The notes under the pieces: model-generated
What the model saw: the letters and a program-made list of their open reading frames with translations, nothing else
What the model was told of the DNA's origin: nothing
Databases searched by the model: none
NCBI RefSeq assembly: GCF_934309415.1
Contig: NZ_CAKRDI010000009.1
Coordinates: 1-64,000 of the forward strand
Source of the DNA: an uncultured Mediterraneibacter sp.
GTDB lineage: Bacteria > Bacillota > Clostridia > Lachnospirales > Lachnospiraceae
Direction: 5' to 3'
Length of the DNA: 64,000 nucleotides
Shown here: piece after piece, positions 34,346 through 44,375 of the stretch
How the letters are laid out: each line of letters opens with the position of its first letter
How positions within the stretch are numbered: position 1 is the stretch's first letter
Made by a program: the position numbers and the translations under genes

Positions 34346-36210
34346 AGATAGAGAACAGAATTCAGCTTCAGTTATGGAGAGAAGAGTGTAAAGAAAAGCA
34401 CGAGAAAGAAAAATGCAGAGTTCTGATTTGCGGAGGAACAGGATGTCTGGCAGGAGGATCAGATAAGATATACGCACGTATTAAAGAACTGACAGAGAAT
34501 CTGGATGGTGTATCAGTAAAAATCGGCGAGGAAATTGCACATGTCGGACTCAAGATGAGCGGATGTCATGGGTTCTGTGAAATGGGTCCGCTGGTGCGCA
34601 TCGAGCCATATAATTATTTATATCTGAAAGTGAAAGTAGAAGACTGTGAAGAAATTTTTGAGAAAACAATTCTTCGCGGTGAACCGGTCACAAGACTAAT
34701 GTATCAGGATAACGGACATATTTATGAGACGCAGGAAGAGATTCCGTTTTATGCGAAGCAGACACGACTGGTTTTAAAGAACTGTGGTCATATTGATGCA
34801 GAACATATTGAGGATGCAATCGCAGTAGGTGCTTATGAGTCCTTTGAAAAAGCTGTGTTTGAGATGACTCCGGAAGCAGTAATAAAAAGTGTGACAGATG
34901 CAGGACTTCGTGGTCGTGGAGGTGCAGGATTTCCGGCAGGAAGAAAATGGACACAGGTGGCAAACCAGAAAGAAAAGATCCGTTACGTTGTCTGTAATGG
35001 TGATGAGGGAGATCCGGGAGCATTTATGGATCGAAGCGTGATGGAAGGAGATCCACATCGTATGATCGAAGGTATGATGCTGGCAGCTTATGCAGTGCAG
35101 GCACAGGAAGGGTATATCTATGTGCGTGCAGAATACCCGCTTGCAGTACGCAGACTTCAGATTGCAATTGCACAGGCTGAAGAGAAAGGAATCTTAGGAG
35201 ATAATATCCTGGGAACCGGATTCAGTTTCCATTTACATATCAATCGTGGTGCAGGAGCATTTGTCTGTGGTGAAGGATCTGCCCTGACTGCTTCCATTGA
35301 AGGAAAACGAGGAATGCCGCGTGTAAAACCACCGAGAACGGTAGAACAGGGATTGTGGGGAAAACCGACTGTACTGAACAACGTAGAGACTTATGCAAAC
35401 ATTCCGATGATCATTAAAAACGGAGCGAGCTGGTACAGCAGGATCGGTACACCGGAGAGTCCTGGAACCAAGGCATTTGCACTGACAGGAAATGTAAAGA
35501 ATACAGGACTGATTGAAGTGCCGATGGGAATTACACTTCGTGAAATTATTTTTGATATTGGTGGAGGAATCAAAAACGATAAGAAATTTAAAGCCGTTCA
35601 GATCGGAGGTCCATCGGGTGGATGTCTTGTAGAATCTCAGCTGGACAGCAAGATGGATTTTGATTCACTGTCAAAGATTGGAGCAATGATCGGTTCCGGC
35701 GGTCTGGTTGTCATGGATGAAGATACCTGTATGGTGGAAGTTGCCAGATTTTTCATGAACTTTACGCAGAGAGAGAGCTGTGGAAAATGTGTTCCATGCA
35801 GAGAAGGAACAAAGCGTATGCTTGAAATCCTGGAGCGGATTGTAGCGGGAAATGGAACGATGAGCGATCTGGATGAGCTGGAAGAACTGGCTGACATGAT
35901 TGAGAACACCGCACTGTGTGGACTTGGAAAGAGTGCACCAAAGCCGGTTATCAGTACCATTCATGCATTTCGTAAAGAATATGAAGAACATATTGTAGAT
36001 AAAAAATGTCGGGCAGGAGTCTGTTCCAATCTTCGCGTATATAAGATTGATCCTGAGAAATGTAAAGGATGTTCACGCTGTGCAAGAAATTGTCCGGTCG
36101 GTGCAATCTCAGGAAAAATAAAGACCCCGTTTGTGATTGACAATGAGAAGTGCGTAAAATGTGGAAGCTGTATGGAAAACTGTTCATTTGGTGCAATCTA
36201 TACGGAATAG
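34342..36210 (+). CDS. hydB: Electron-bifurcating [FeFe] hydrogenase NADH/FMN subunit HydB (NuoF-like)
   Basis: A 622-residue flavoprotein subunit. Order: an N-terminal thioredoxin-like [2Fe-2S] domain (CGGTGC ... CHGFCEMGP, residues ~30-110), the NADH site GRGGAGFPAGRKW and FMN loop NGDEGDPGAF (~190-235), the 4Fe-4S motif CGKCVPCREGT (~475), and a C-terminal 2[4Fe-4S] ferredoxin (CKGCSRCARNCPV, CVKCGSCMENC). This is the long form seen in bifurcating hydrogenases that couple NADH and ferredoxin to H2. Strong overlap with hydC indicates translational coupling. Confidence 0.96.
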   Translation: MKIENRIQLQLWREECKEKHEKEKCRVLICGGTGCLAGGSDKIYARIKELTENLDGVSVKIGEEIAHVGLKMSGCHGFCEMGPLVRIEPYNYLYLKVKVEDCEEIFEKTILRGEPVTRLMYQDNGHIYETQEEIPFYAKQTRLVLKNCGHIDAEHIEDAIAVGAYESFEKAVFEMTPEAVIKSVTDAGLRGRGGAGFPAGRKWTQVANQKEKIRYVVCNGDEGDPGAFMDRSVMEGDPHRMIEGMMLAAYAVQAQEGYIYVRAEYPLAVRRLQIAIAQAEEKGILGDNILGTGFSFHLHINRGAGAFVCGEGSALTASIEGKRGMPRVKPPRTVEQGLWGKPTVLNNVETYANIPMIIKNGASWYSRIGTPESPGTKAFALTGNVKNTGLIEVPMGITLREIIFDIGGGIKNDKKFKAVQIGGPSGGCLVESQLDSKMDFDSLSKIGAMIGSGGLVVMDEDTCMVEVARFFMNFTQRESCGKCVPCREGTKRMLEILERIVAGNGTMSDLDELEELADMIENTALCGLGKSAPKPVISTIHAFRKEYEEHIVDKKCRAGVCSNLRVYKIDPEKCKGCSRCARNCPVGAISGKIKTPFVIDNEKCVKCGSCMENCSFGAIYTE

Positions 36211-36226
36211 AGGAGGACGGAAACTT

Positions 36227-37921
36227 ATGGGAATTATGACAATTGACGGGCAGCAGATTGAATTTACAGATGAACCGAATGTGCTGTCAGTAATCAGAAA
36301 AGCAGGGATTGACATCCCTACCTTATGTTATCATTCAGAACTGTCCATTTATGGTGCGTGCCGTCTGTGTACAGTGGAAAATGACAGAGGAAAAACATTT
36401 GCATCCTGTTCAGAAAAACCGAGAGACGGGATGGTAATTTATACAAATACTCCACGACTGATGCAATACAGAAAGCTGATTCTTGAGCTTTTACTGGCTG
36501 CACATTGCAGAGACTGTACGACCTGTATTAAAAGCGGAGAATGTCATCTGCAGGAACTGGCACACCGTCTGGGAGTACATGAGATCCGGTTTGAGAATGT
36601 AAGAGAACCTCAGCCGATTGATATGAGTTCACCTTCGATCATCAGAGATCCAAATAAATGTATTCTTTGCGGTGACTGTGTAAGAATGTGTGATAATGTT
36701 CAGAATATCAATGCGATCGACTTTGCTTATCGAGGAACAGAAGCGCTGGTAACTCCGGCATTTAATAAGAAAATTGCGGAAACAGACTGTGTGGGATGCG
36801 GACAGTGCAGAGTTGTCTGTCCGACCGGAGCAATCAGTATTCATACGAATATTGATCCGGTATGGCAGGCACTGGCAGATAAAAATACAAAAGTGATCGC
36901 GCAGATCGCACCGGCTGTCAGAGTTGCGATTGGAGATCATTTTGGTTATGCCAAGGGAGAAAATGTCATGGGTAAGCTGGTCGGTGTACTGCACCGTCTT
37001 GGATTTGATGAAGTCTATGACACATCTTATGGTGCTGACCTTACCGTAGTCGAGGAGTCAAAAGAATTTATAGAGCGTTTTACAGCGGGTGAAAAATTAC
37101 CACTCTTTACATCCTGCTGTCCGGCGTGGGTGAAATATTGCGAGACGAAATATCCGGAATTTGCTCAGAATCTGTCCACCTGCAGATCACCACAGCAGAT
37201 GTTTGGTGCAGTAGTACGTGAATATTATAAAGATCCGGAGAAAAATGAAGGAAAGAAGATCGTTTCTGTTTCTATTATGCCTTGTACGGCGAAGAAAGAA
37301 GAAATTTTGCGTCCAGAATCTATGACAAATGGAAAACAGGATGTAGATTATGTTCTGACAACGACAGAAATTGTAAGAATGATCAAGAAATCCGGAATCG
37401 TATTTGATAAAGTGGAAATAGAATCAGCAGATGTTCCGTTTGGTATCGGTTCGGGAAGTGGAGTAATCTTTGGTGTGACAGGAGGTGTAACAGAAGCAGT
37501 ACTTCGAAGACTGCAGCAGGGACATAACCGGGTTGATATGGAAGCAATCAAGAAGAGCGGTGTCCGCGGTGAGGATGGTATCAAGGAACTGACTTACAAT
37601 TATAACGGACGAGAGATTAAAGCAGCGGTTGTAAGTGGTCTGGCAAATGCAGACAAGCTGTTGCAGAAGATTAAAAATCATGAAGCTGAGTATGATTTTG
37701 TGGAAGTTATGGCATGTAGAAGAGGATGTATCATGGGAGGCGGCCAGCCGCTTAATGCGGGTCCGAGAACAAAAAAAGCCAGAATGAAAGGGCTTTATGA
37801 TGCGGACATTAATACACAGATCAAAAAGGCCAATGAAAATCCGATGATTCTTTCACTTTATGATTCCCTTCTTAAAGGGAAAGAACATGAATTGCTGCAT
37901 CGGAATTTTGGCTCAAAATAA
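36227..37921 (+). CDS. hydA: [FeFe] hydrogenase catalytic subunit HydA (bifurcating, group A3-like)
   Basis: A 564-residue catalytic subunit. N-terminal [2Fe-2S] (CYHSELSIYGACRLC), a His-Cys cluster (HCRDCTTCIKSGEC), two [4Fe-4S] sites (CILCGDCVRMC and CVGCGQCRVVCP), then the H-cluster domain with all three canonical signatures: L1 TSCCPAW, L2 MPCTAKKEE, L3 EVMACRRGCIMGGGQP. ATG 36227 is chosen for the AGGAGG at 36211-36216. With HydB and HydC it re-oxidises NADH plus reduced ferredoxin to make H2 during fermentation. Maturases HydEFG are not in the window. Confidence 0.97.
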   Translation: MGIMTIDGQQIEFTDEPNVLSVIRKAGIDIPTLCYHSELSIYGACRLCTVENDRGKTFASCSEKPRDGMVIYTNTPRLMQYRKLILELLLAAHCRDCTTCIKSGECHLQELAHRLGVHEIRFENVREPQPIDMSSPSIIRDPNKCILCGDCVRMCDNVQNINAIDFAYRGTEALVTPAFNKKIAETDCVGCGQCRVVCPTGAISIHTNIDPVWQALADKNTKVIAQIAPAVRVAIGDHFGYAKGENVMGKLVGVLHRLGFDEVYDTSYGADLTVVEESKEFIERFTAGEKLPLFTSCCPAWVKYCETKYPEFAQNLSTCRSPQQMFGAVVREYYKDPEKNEGKKIVSVSIMPCTAKKEEILRPESMTNGKQDVDYVLTTTEIVRMIKKSGIVFDKVEIESADVPFGIGSGSGVIFGVTGGVTEAVLRRLQQGHNRVDMEAIKKSGVRGEDGIKELTYNYNGREIKAAVVSGLANADKLLQKIKNHEAEYDFVEVMACRRGCIMGGGQPLNAGPRTKKARMKGLYDADINTQIKKANENPMILSLYDSLLKGKEHELLHRNFGSK

Positions 37922-37938
37922 TGAAATAAAACTATAGC

Positions 37939-37997
37939 AAAAAGGATGCTGTTAAATTATCTGGGATGATAGAACGGCATCCTTTATTTCTTTTTTG
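37939..37997 (+). terminator. Terminator of the hydCBA operon
   Basis: AAAGGATGC / GCATCCTTT stem with a 27-base loop, followed by ATTTCTTTTTT. Confidence 0.75.
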
Positions 37998-38161
37998 GGT
38001 TGAATGTAAATAAAAAGTAATACCATAATATTTACAGAAAAGAGAAAATTCATTACAATGACAGAAAAGACAGAATGTTTTTTTAAGATACTTTAGAGTA
38101 AGTCTCTGGGAAATCTGTAATTGGTTTTCAGAGAGATGGAAAATGGAGAAAAGACAGAGAT

Positions 38162-39064
38162 ATGACACTTCAACAGTTAAAATATATTATCACAGTAGCA
38201 GAGACAGGAACCATCACAGAGGCGGCAAATCAATTATATATTTCCCAGCCAAGTCTGACGAATGCGATCCACGAGCTGGAAAAAGAGATGAATCTGACTA
38301 TTTTTAACAGGACGAATAAAGGAATTACGATATCCAAAGAAGGAGAAGAATTCCTCGGATATGCAAGACAGGTGCTGGAACAGGCAGACATTCTGGAAGA
38401 CAAGTATAAAGGAAATGGCGGAGGAAAGAAGCAGTTCTGTGTATCAACACAGCATTATTCTTTTGCAGTAAATGCATTTGTGGATCTGATTAAGAAGTAT
38501 GGGCAGGACGAATATGATTTCAGTCTCAGGGAAACACAGACTTATGAAATCATTGAAGATGTAGCGCACATGAGAAGTGAGATTGGGATTCTGTTTTTAA
38601 ATGAATTTAACGAGACGGTCATCAATAAACTTCTGAAAACGCAGGACTTACAGTTCCATCAGTTATTTGTGGCACAGCCGCATGTGTTTATCAGCAGAAA
38701 ACATCCGCTTGCAGGAAATGAGATTATTAAAAATGAAGAGCTGGAAGAATATCCTTATCTTTCTTTTGAACAGGGAGAGCATAATTCCTTTTATTTTTCT
38801 GAAGAGATTTTTTCTGCTTCAGAGAGAAAGAAAAATATTCGTGTCAGAGACAGAGCGACATTATTTAATCTTCTGATCGGTCTGAACGGTTATACAGTCT
38901 GCAGCGGTGTCATTGATAAAAAGCTGAACGGAAAGGATATTATTGCAGTTCCGCTTGCAGATGAAAGTGAGATGCGGATCGGTTATATTACGCATAAAAA
39001 AGGAAGAATGAGCAGATTAGGTAACAGTTATCTGGAAGCACTGAAAAGGGTAGTTACTCAATGA
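38162..39064 (+). CDS. LysR-family transcriptional regulator
   Basis: A 300-residue LysR-type regulator: LQQLKYIITVAETGTITEAA and NQLYISQPSLTNAIHELEKE form the helix-turn-helix region, with an effector domain after residue 90. It precedes guanine deaminase by 127 bases on the same strand, separated by a repeat element. Its target is unknown; the hydrogenase operon or the purine gene are the candidates by position. Confidence 0.9.
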   Translation: MTLQQLKYIITVAETGTITEAANQLYISQPSLTNAIHELEKEMNLTIFNRTNKGITISKEGEEFLGYARQVLEQADILEDKYKGNGGGKKQFCVSTQHYSFAVNAFVDLIKKYGQDEYDFSLRETQTYEIIEDVAHMRSEIGILFLNEFNETVINKLLKTQDLQFHQLFVAQPHVFISRKHPLAGNEIIKNEELEEYPYLSFEQGEHNSFYFSEEIFSASERKKNIRVRDRATLFNLLIGLNGYTVCSGVIDKKLNGKDIIAVPLADESEMRIGYITHKKGRMSRLGNSYLEALKRVVTQ

Positions 39065-39091
39065 TGCAAACAGAGCTGACTGTTGTGGTTC

Positions 39092-39165
39092 AGAGTGTGT
39101 TTGAAAAATGTTTTCCATGAGATATATACCACGATTTGTGGGAGATTTTTAAGATACAGTTTAAA
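39092..39165 (-). repeat. Terminal-inverted-repeat family, partial copy
   Basis: It begins AGAGTGTGTTTGAAAAATGT and contains ACCACGATTTGTGGGAGATT and TTTAAGATAC, the family's right-hand motif read in reverse. It separates the LysR and guaD genes. Confidence 0.6.
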
Positions 39166-39191
39166 GTTGATTTGCAAAGAGGTGACCGGAT

Positions 39192-40478
39192 ATGAAAAAA
39201 GAAAGAAATTTCCATGCATTAAAGGGCAATATTGTTTATTCTAAATCCCCGGATTGTCTTGAAATCTTTGAAAAGGGATATCTTGTATATGAAGAGAATA
39301 AAATAGAAGGAGTCTATCTGGTTCTTCCGGATGAATATGAAGGAATTCTGGTAGAGGATTATGGTGACAGACTGATTGTACCTGGATTTGTGGATCTGCA
39401 TGTGCATGCACCTCAGTATACATTCCGTGGTCTCGGGATGGATATGGAGCTTTTGGAATGGCTGGAGACAAATACATTTCCAGAAGAATCAAAGTATAAA
39501 GATCCGAAATATGCAGAGGCGGCATATCAGATTTTTGTGGAGAATCTGAGAAAAAGTGCGACAACAAGAGCCTGTATTTTTGCAACGATTCATAAAGATG
39601 CTACGTTGCTGCTTATGGATCTGCTTGAAAAGGCAGGAATGAATACAATGGTCGGTAAGGTGAATATGGACCGGAATTCCCCAGACTATCTTTGTGAAGA
39701 GACAGAAGAAAGTGCAGAAGAGACCGTTGCGTGGATCGAAGAGGTGCAAAAGAGAAACTATAAGAATACAAAGCCGATCCTGACTCCGCGTTTTATTCCG
39801 AGCTGTACAGATGAACTGATGAGAAAACTGAAATCGATTCAGGTGAAATATCAGTTGCCGATGCAGTCCCATCTCTCGGAAAATTATGGAGAGATCACAT
39901 GGGTGCAGGAGCTTTGTCCGGAATCTCAATTTTACGGAGATGCGTATGATCAGTTTGGATTGTTTGGGAAAGACTGCAGAACGATCATGGCACACTGTGT
40001 ACATTCCGGTCCACAGGAAATTGAGCGGATGAAGGAAAATGGAGTGTTTATTGCCCACTGTCCGGAGTCCAATACAAATCTGTCTTCAGGTGTGGCTCCG
40101 GTTCGCACTTATCTGCAGGAGGGCATGCATGTGGGAATCGGAAGTGATGTGGCAGGGGGTACTACTGAGAATTTGTTTGCTGCAATGCGTTATGCGATTC
40201 AGTCTTCCAAGTTACGCTGGAGATTAAAAGATGATACACTGGCACCGCTGACGATGACAGAAGTATTCTATATGACGACAAAAGGTGGTGGAGAATTTTT
40301 CGGAAAAGTAGGAAGCTTTGAGCCGGAGTATGAGTTTGATGCGGTCGTACTGGATGACAGTCGTCTGAAACATCCACAGGAGATGAGTATTTCCCAGCGC
40401 CTGGAGCGGATGATTTATCTTGCAGATGAGAGAGAAGTCTATGCGAAATATGTGGCTGGGGAGAAGATCTATGGTTGA
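39192..40478 (+). CDS. guaD: Guanine deaminase, amidohydrolase superfamily
   Basis: A 428-residue zinc hydrolase converting guanine to xanthine and ammonia. Metal ligands and substrate loops of GuaD are visible: PGFVDLHVHAPQYTFRG (HxH), TPRFIPSCTDEL, SHLSEN, MAHCVHS, CPESNTNLSSG and GSDVAGG. AAAGAGGTG precedes the ATG. It permits use of guanine as a nitrogen source or purine salvage. I saw no purine riboswitch in the 127-base leader. Confidence 0.93.
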   Translation: MKKERNFHALKGNIVYSKSPDCLEIFEKGYLVYEENKIEGVYLVLPDEYEGILVEDYGDRLIVPGFVDLHVHAPQYTFRGLGMDMELLEWLETNTFPEESKYKDPKYAEAAYQIFVENLRKSATTRACIFATIHKDATLLLMDLLEKAGMNTMVGKVNMDRNSPDYLCEETEESAEETVAWIEEVQKRNYKNTKPILTPRFIPSCTDELMRKLKSIQVKYQLPMQSHLSENYGEITWVQELCPESQFYGDAYDQFGLFGKDCRTIMAHCVHSGPQEIERMKENGVFIAHCPESNTNLSSGVAPVRTYLQEGMHVGIGSDVAGGTTENLFAAMRYAIQSSKLRWRLKDDTLAPLTMTEVFYMTTKGGGEFFGKVGSFEPEYEFDAVVLDDSRLKHPQEMSISQRLERMIYLADEREVYAKYVAGEKIYG

Positions 40479-40485
40479 CTGTTCA

Positions 40486-40604
40486 GACCATAGCTAATCA
40501 CCGTGCTGATTAGCTATGAGGATGCACAGTTTGACATGAATGTATCTCGCCCATCGCCACAGGCGATTTAAAATGGCGATATGTGAAGCATTTTATGTTG
40601 TCAG
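40486..40604 (+). repeat. Stem-loop repeat family, best-paired copy
   Basis: GACTGTTCAGAC is followed by a perfect 12-bp stem CATAGCTAATCA / TGATTAGCTATG, then GAGGATGCAC, TGAATGTATCTCGCCCATCG and a small CGCCACAGGCG hairpin. It lies between guaD and the ABC operon and may also stop the guaD transcript; TTTTTTT follows at about 40615. Confidence 0.7.
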
Positions 40605-40669
40605 ATCCTCTCGTTTTTTTGTTTTCAAGGTGTTATAATAAAAAATACAAAAAATGAATATAAAACCTA

Positions 40670-40698
40670 TTGACATAGTAGGAAAAAGGATATATAAT
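40670..40698 (+). promoter_or_regulatory. Promoter of the amino-acid ABC operon
   Basis: TTGACA (40670-40675) and TATAAT (40693-40698) with a 17-base spacer: a full-consensus sigma-A promoter, 32 bases upstream of the binding-protein ATG. Confidence 0.85.
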
Positions 40699-40729
40699 TC
40701 CAAACATCAACAAAAAAGGAGAGGAAATT

Positions 40730-41605
40730 ATGAAAAATTTGAAAAAGACAGCAGCACTAGCGTTAGCATTTACATTAGCAGTTGGAGCAACTGCTTGTGG
40801 AAGTTCCAACAGTTCAGACGGTTCATCAGATAAAGAATCAAAAGGAAGCGAAGTATACCGTACTTTAGATGAGATTAAAGAGGCAGGAGAAATCAACATT
40901 GGAGTGTTCTCTGATAAAAACCCATTTGGTTATGTAGATGAAAACGGAGAATATCAGGGATATGATATTTACTTTGCAAACAGACTTGGTGAAGACCTTG
41001 GTGTAGATGTAAACTTTGTATCTACAGAAGCAGCAAACAGAATCGAATATCTGCAGACAGGTAAGGTTGATGTGATTCTTGCGAACTTTACAGTAACAGA
41101 TGAAAGAGCAGAAGAAGTTGACTTTGCACTTCCATACATGAATGTATCACTTGGTGTTGTATCAAGAGATGACAATGTAATTACAAGTCTTGATAACTGG
41201 AACAATGATGATTCTATCATCGTTATTTCAGGAACTACAGCAGAGACATATTTACATGAGAATTATCCGGATATTCCGCTTCAGAAATTCGATTCTTATG
41301 CAACAGCAAAAGAAGCATTTGAGAATGGAACATCTGTAGCATGGGCAAATGACAACACAGAGGTTATCGCATTTGCACTTCAGAACAAAGGATACACAGT
41401 TGGAATCCCGAATCTTGGAAGCGCAGACAGCATTGCACCGGCTGTAACAAAAGGAAATGATACATTACTGAACTGGATCAATGATGAAATTGAATCTCTG
41501 GGTGAAGAAAACTTCTTCCATGCAGATTACGAAGCAACACTGACAGATACTTATGGATCTGACTACGAGGATACACTGGTTGTAGAAGGCGGAAAGACAG
41601 AGTAA
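40730..41605 (+). CDS. Polar amino-acid ABC transporter substrate-binding lipoprotein
   Basis: A 291-residue binding lipoprotein. The signal peptide ends in ATACG with the lipid-anchored cysteine at about 23. The SBP_bac_3 domain begins near KEAGEINIGVFSDKNPFGYV and includes YQGYDIYFANRLGEDLGVDV and VILANFTVTDERAEEVDFA, the motif common to glutamate/glutamine/aspartate binders. GGAGAGG precedes the ATG. A stable hairpin at 41627-41658 separates it from the permease genes, which would give more binding protein than membrane subunits. Confidence 0.94.
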   Translation: MKNLKKTAALALAFTLAVGATACGSSNSSDGSSDKESKGSEVYRTLDEIKEAGEINIGVFSDKNPFGYVDENGEYQGYDIYFANRLGEDLGVDVNFVSTEAANRIEYLQTGKVDVILANFTVTDERAEEVDFALPYMNVSLGVVSRDDNVITSLDNWNNDDSIIVISGTTAETYLHENYPDIPLQKFDSYATAKEAFENGTSVAWANDNTEVIAFALQNKGYTVGIPNLGSADSIAPAVTKGNDTLLNWINDEIESLGEENFFHADYEATLTDTYGSDYEDTLVVEGGKTE

Positions 41606-41626
41606 AAAACAGAATCATTATAAAGC

Positions 41627-41666
41627 AGCCCAGAGAATTCAGAGGAGTTTTCTGGGCTTCCTTTTG
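41627..41666 (+). terminator. Hairpin/partial terminator after the binding-protein gene
   Basis: AGCCCAGA / TCTGGGCT stem with a 16-base loop that itself pairs weakly, followed by TCCTTTTG. Confidence 0.75.
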
Positions 41667-41701
41667 TCAATATACCAACAGGTTACCAGTGAGCAGTAAC
41701 A

Positions 41702-41867
41702 CTAGAGTGTGTCTGAAAAATCATTCCTGCAATCTACATGCCCCACTTTGCGGTATATTTTGTCTTCATTCGGTTGACGTAGCCCGCTACGCCGCCCTCA
41801 TTCAAACAAAATCTCCCACAAATTGTGACATATATCTTGCAGAAAGCATTTTTAAGACACACTCTAG
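41702..41867 (+). repeat. Terminal-inverted-repeat element (MITE-like), fullest copy
   Basis: The ends CTAGAGTGTGTCTGAAAAAT and ATTTTTAAGACACACTCTAG are inverted copies with one mismatch. Inside lie ATTCCTGCAATCTACATGCC, a central palindromic insert (GACGTAGCCCGCTACGCC) and TCTCCCACAAATTGTGACAT. No coding capacity. It lies inside the ABC operon between the binding-protein and permease genes. Confidence 0.75.
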
Positions 41868-41969
41868 ATTCGATGAATTTGTATGGCAGTTACGCCATAT
41901 AAGTTCTTGTATATTGAGTTCGACAATGATAGAATAAAAAACATGTGAAAGAAAGGAGAATAAAAATTC

Positions 41970-42629
41970 ATGAATTGGGAATTTATCATTAAATATATCC
42001 CTTTATATGAAAAAGCTGCGAAGCTGACCGTTAAAATTGGTGTGATCGGAATCGTTCTGGCTATTTTAATCGGTCTGATCTGTGCGATGATTCAGTATCA
42101 CAAAGTGCCTGTAGCAAGACAGATTGTGGCAGTTTATATTGAACTGAGTAGAAATACACCGCTGTTGGTACAGCTTTTCTTCATATATTATGGATTCCCG
42201 AAGATTGGTCTGCAGTTGAATGCAGAGGTCTGTGGAGCAATCGGACTTGCATTTTTAGGTGGAAGTTACATGGCAGAGACATTCCGAAGCGGCCTGGAAA
42301 CCATCGAACCGATTCAGAGAGAAAGTGCCATCAGTCTTGGAATGAGCAACCGCCAGACAATGCAGTATGTCATTCTGCCACAGGCAATGTCCACCAGCGT
42401 ACCGGCTTTTGTGGCAAACGTAATCTTTCTGCTGAAGGAAACAAGTGTATTCAGTGCAATCAGCCTGATGGATCTTATGTTTACAGCAAAGGATCTGATT
42501 GGTCTGTATTATAAAACAACAGAAAGTCTTTTCCTGCTTGTTGTTTTTTATTTGATCATTCTGCTTCCGGTATCGATTCTGGGCAGTCTGTTAGAAAGGA
42601 GGCTGCGTCATGCTGGATTTGGGGCTTAA
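41970..42629 (+). CDS. Amino-acid ABC transporter permease
   Basis: A 219-residue HisM/GlnP-type permease with five to six transmembrane segments. VYIELSRNTPLLVQLFFIYY and the EAA-loop region (SAISLGMSNRQTMQYVILPQ) that contacts the ATPase are clear. GAAAGGAG precedes the ATG. It overlaps the second permease gene by 20 bases, so the pair forms the heteromeric channel. Confidence 0.95.
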   Translation: MNWEFIIKYIPLYEKAAKLTVKIGVIGIVLAILIGLICAMIQYHKVPVARQIVAVYIELSRNTPLLVQLFFIYYGFPKIGLQLNAEVCGAIGLAFLGGSYMAETFRSGLETIEPIQRESAISLGMSNRQTMQYVILPQAMSTSVPAFVANVIFLLKETSVFSAISLMDLMFTAKDLIGLYYKTTESLFLLVVFYLIILLPVSILGSLLERRLRHAGFGA

Positions 42630-43284
42630 TGTATTATTAAAAGGAAACAATATGATCCGTCTGCTGCAGGGAATGTGGGTAGCACTTGAGATCAGTCTTA
42701 TTTCTATTGTTATCAGTATGCCGTTGGGGATTCTTGCAGGTTCTCTGATGACTGTGAAAAATAAAGTGATTCGTTTTATTTTCAGAGTCTATCTAGAAAT
42801 TATCCGTATCATGCCGCAGCTTGTACTTTTATTTATTGTATATTTTGGAAGTACAAGAGCGTTTGGATGGAATCTGTCAGGAGAGATGGCATCAGTCATC
42901 GTGTTTGTATTATGGGGTACTGCGGAAATGGGAGACCTGGTCAGAAGTGCTCTGATCAGTATTCCGAAGCATCAGTATGAAAGCAGTGAGGCGCTTGGAC
43001 TTACAAAGATTCAGACTTATCGCTATATTATTATTCCTCAGACTGTCAGAAGACTGGTTCCGCTTGCAATCAATCTGATCACACGTATGATCAAAACAAC
43101 CAGTCTCGTACTTATGATCGGTGTTGTGGAAATGCTGAAGGTAGCACAGCAGATCATTGAGGCAAACCGTATGACAAGTCCGAATGCGGCATTTGGAATC
43201 TTTCTTGTTGTATTTATATTATATTTTATTGCATGCTGGCCGATCAGTATGCTCGCCAGATACCTGGAAAGAAAATGGGGGTAA
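42610..43284 (+). CDS. Amino-acid ABC transporter permease
   Basis: A 224-residue second permease of the same family ([23 protein letters not shown] loop [20 protein letters not shown]). AGGAGG lies ahead of the ATG at 42610. Its stop overlaps the first base of the ATPase ATG (TAATG). Confidence 0.95.
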   Translation: MLDLGLNVLLKGNNMIRLLQGMWVALEISLISIVISMPLGILAGSLMTVKNKVIRFIFRVYLEIIRIMPQLVLLFIVYFGSTRAFGWNLSGEMASVIVFVLWGTAEMGDLVRSALISIPKHQYESSEALGLTKIQTYRYIIIPQTVRRLVPLAINLITRMIKTTSLVLMIGVVEMLKVAQQIIEANRMTSPNAAFGIFLVVFILYFIACWPISMLARYLERKWG

Positions 43285-44048
43285 TGAACATGGCAGAGAC
43301 ATTATTAAGTGTAAAAAATCTTACAAAAAAATTTGAAGGACATACTATTTTAGATGGTATGGATCTGGAGATAAAGCAGGGAGAAGTAGTCGTTGTTGTC
43401 GGACCAAGTGGATGTGGTAAGAGCACACTGCTTCGCTGTATCAATGCGCTGGAGCCGATTCAGGGCGGAGAGATCAGTCTTCAGGGAGAAAAGATTGAAT
43501 ATGGCAGCAAGAATCTTTCAGCACTGCGCCAGAAGATTGGAATGGTATTTCAGAGTTATGAGCTTTTTCCACATCTGACAGTAATTGATAATATCACGCT
43601 GGCTCCGACAAAGGTGCAGAACCGCAAGAAAGAGGAAGTAAAGTCTGAGGCGATGAAACTTCTGGAGAGAGTTGGTCTGGCAGACAAGGCAGACAGCTAT
43701 CCGAGACAGTTATCCGGTGGACAGAAGCAGCGTGTGGCAATTGTACGTGCGTTATGTATGCATCCGGAGATTCTGCTGTTTGATGAGGTAACTGCAGCGT
43801 TAGATCCTGAGATGGTGCGTGAAGTTCTGGATGTAATGCTTGACCTCGCAAAACAGGGAAGAACGATGATTATCGTAACTCATGAGATGCAGTTTGCAAA
43901 AGCAGTTGCAGACCGTGTGATCTTCCTGGATCAGGGGAAAATTGTGGAAGAGGATGCACCGGAAGTCTTCTTTGAACATCCAAAGACAGAACGTGCAAAA
44001 CAGTTCCTGAATGTGTTTACTTTTGATAAAGTAGAACATAATAAATAA
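43284..44048 (+). CDS. Amino-acid ABC transporter ATP-binding protein (GlnQ-like)
   Basis: A 254-residue ABC ATPase. Walker [10 protein letters not shown] (~35), Q-loop [10 protein letters not shown], signature LSGGQKQR (~137), Walker [13 protein letters not shown] and H-loop VTHEMQF are complete. It powers uptake through the two upstream permeases. ATG 43284 overlaps the permease stop; a second ATG two codons later is possible. GlnQ-type proteins usually read DEPTSALD at Walker B, here DEVTAALD. Confidence 0.95.
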   Translation: MNMAETLLSVKNLTKKFEGHTILDGMDLEIKQGEVVVVVGPSGCGKSTLLRCINALEPIQGGEISLQGEKIEYGSKNLSALRQKIGMVFQSYELFPHLTVIDNITLAPTKVQNRKKEEVKSEAMKLLERVGLADKADSYPRQLSGGQKQRVAIVRALCMHPEILLFDEVTAALDPEMVREVLDVMLDLAKQGRTMIIVTHEMQFAKAVADRVIFLDQGKIVEEDAPEVFFEHPKTERAKQFLNVFTFDKVEHNK

Positions 44049-44375
44049 TTGATGCAAAAGATACAAAAACGAAAGTTTTTTGAAGAGGGCATTGCGAAAT
44101 TAGCTGAAGTGGCGATTTTGTGATGCCTTTACTTCAATTTGTTATAAACGATATTTTTGAAAATAAAATTATGTTATACTGTATGGAAGTTGAATTTGAA
44201 CAGTAACAGTGAGGAGTGTTACTGTTCACAGCATAGCTGTAAACAGTAACGTATCTCGTCATTTAAAATCGCCTCTGGCGATGGACGAGATACATTCAAG
44301 ACAATACGTGTATCCTCCATGCCAATCAGCGGAGTGATTGCTATGGGAATAAATAGGAACAGTGAGGAGTTCAAT
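44049..44375. other. Intergenic region dominated by repeat sequence
   Basis: It holds an AT-rich promoter-like stretch (near 44160) and a long stem-loop repeat (44194-44368). No other gene is visible. Confidence 0.5.
44194..44368 (-). repeat. Stem-loop repeat family, longest copy (reverse orientation)
   Basis: It contains three palindromes: GTTACTGTTCACAGCATAGC reading into TGTAAACAGTAAC; GTATCTCGTCATTTAAAATC pairing with GCGATGGACGAGATAC around CGCCTCTGGCG; and the family stem with ATCCTCCATGCCAATCA / TGATTGCTATGGGAA. The motif AGGATACACGTATTGTCTTG (minus strand) matches the copies at 217 and 16737. Confidence 0.7.

Noticed and set aside
39065..39191. Possible purine riboswitch before guanine deaminase
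   Set aside because: The leader is mostly a degraded inverted-repeat element; no purine-aptamer core was found.
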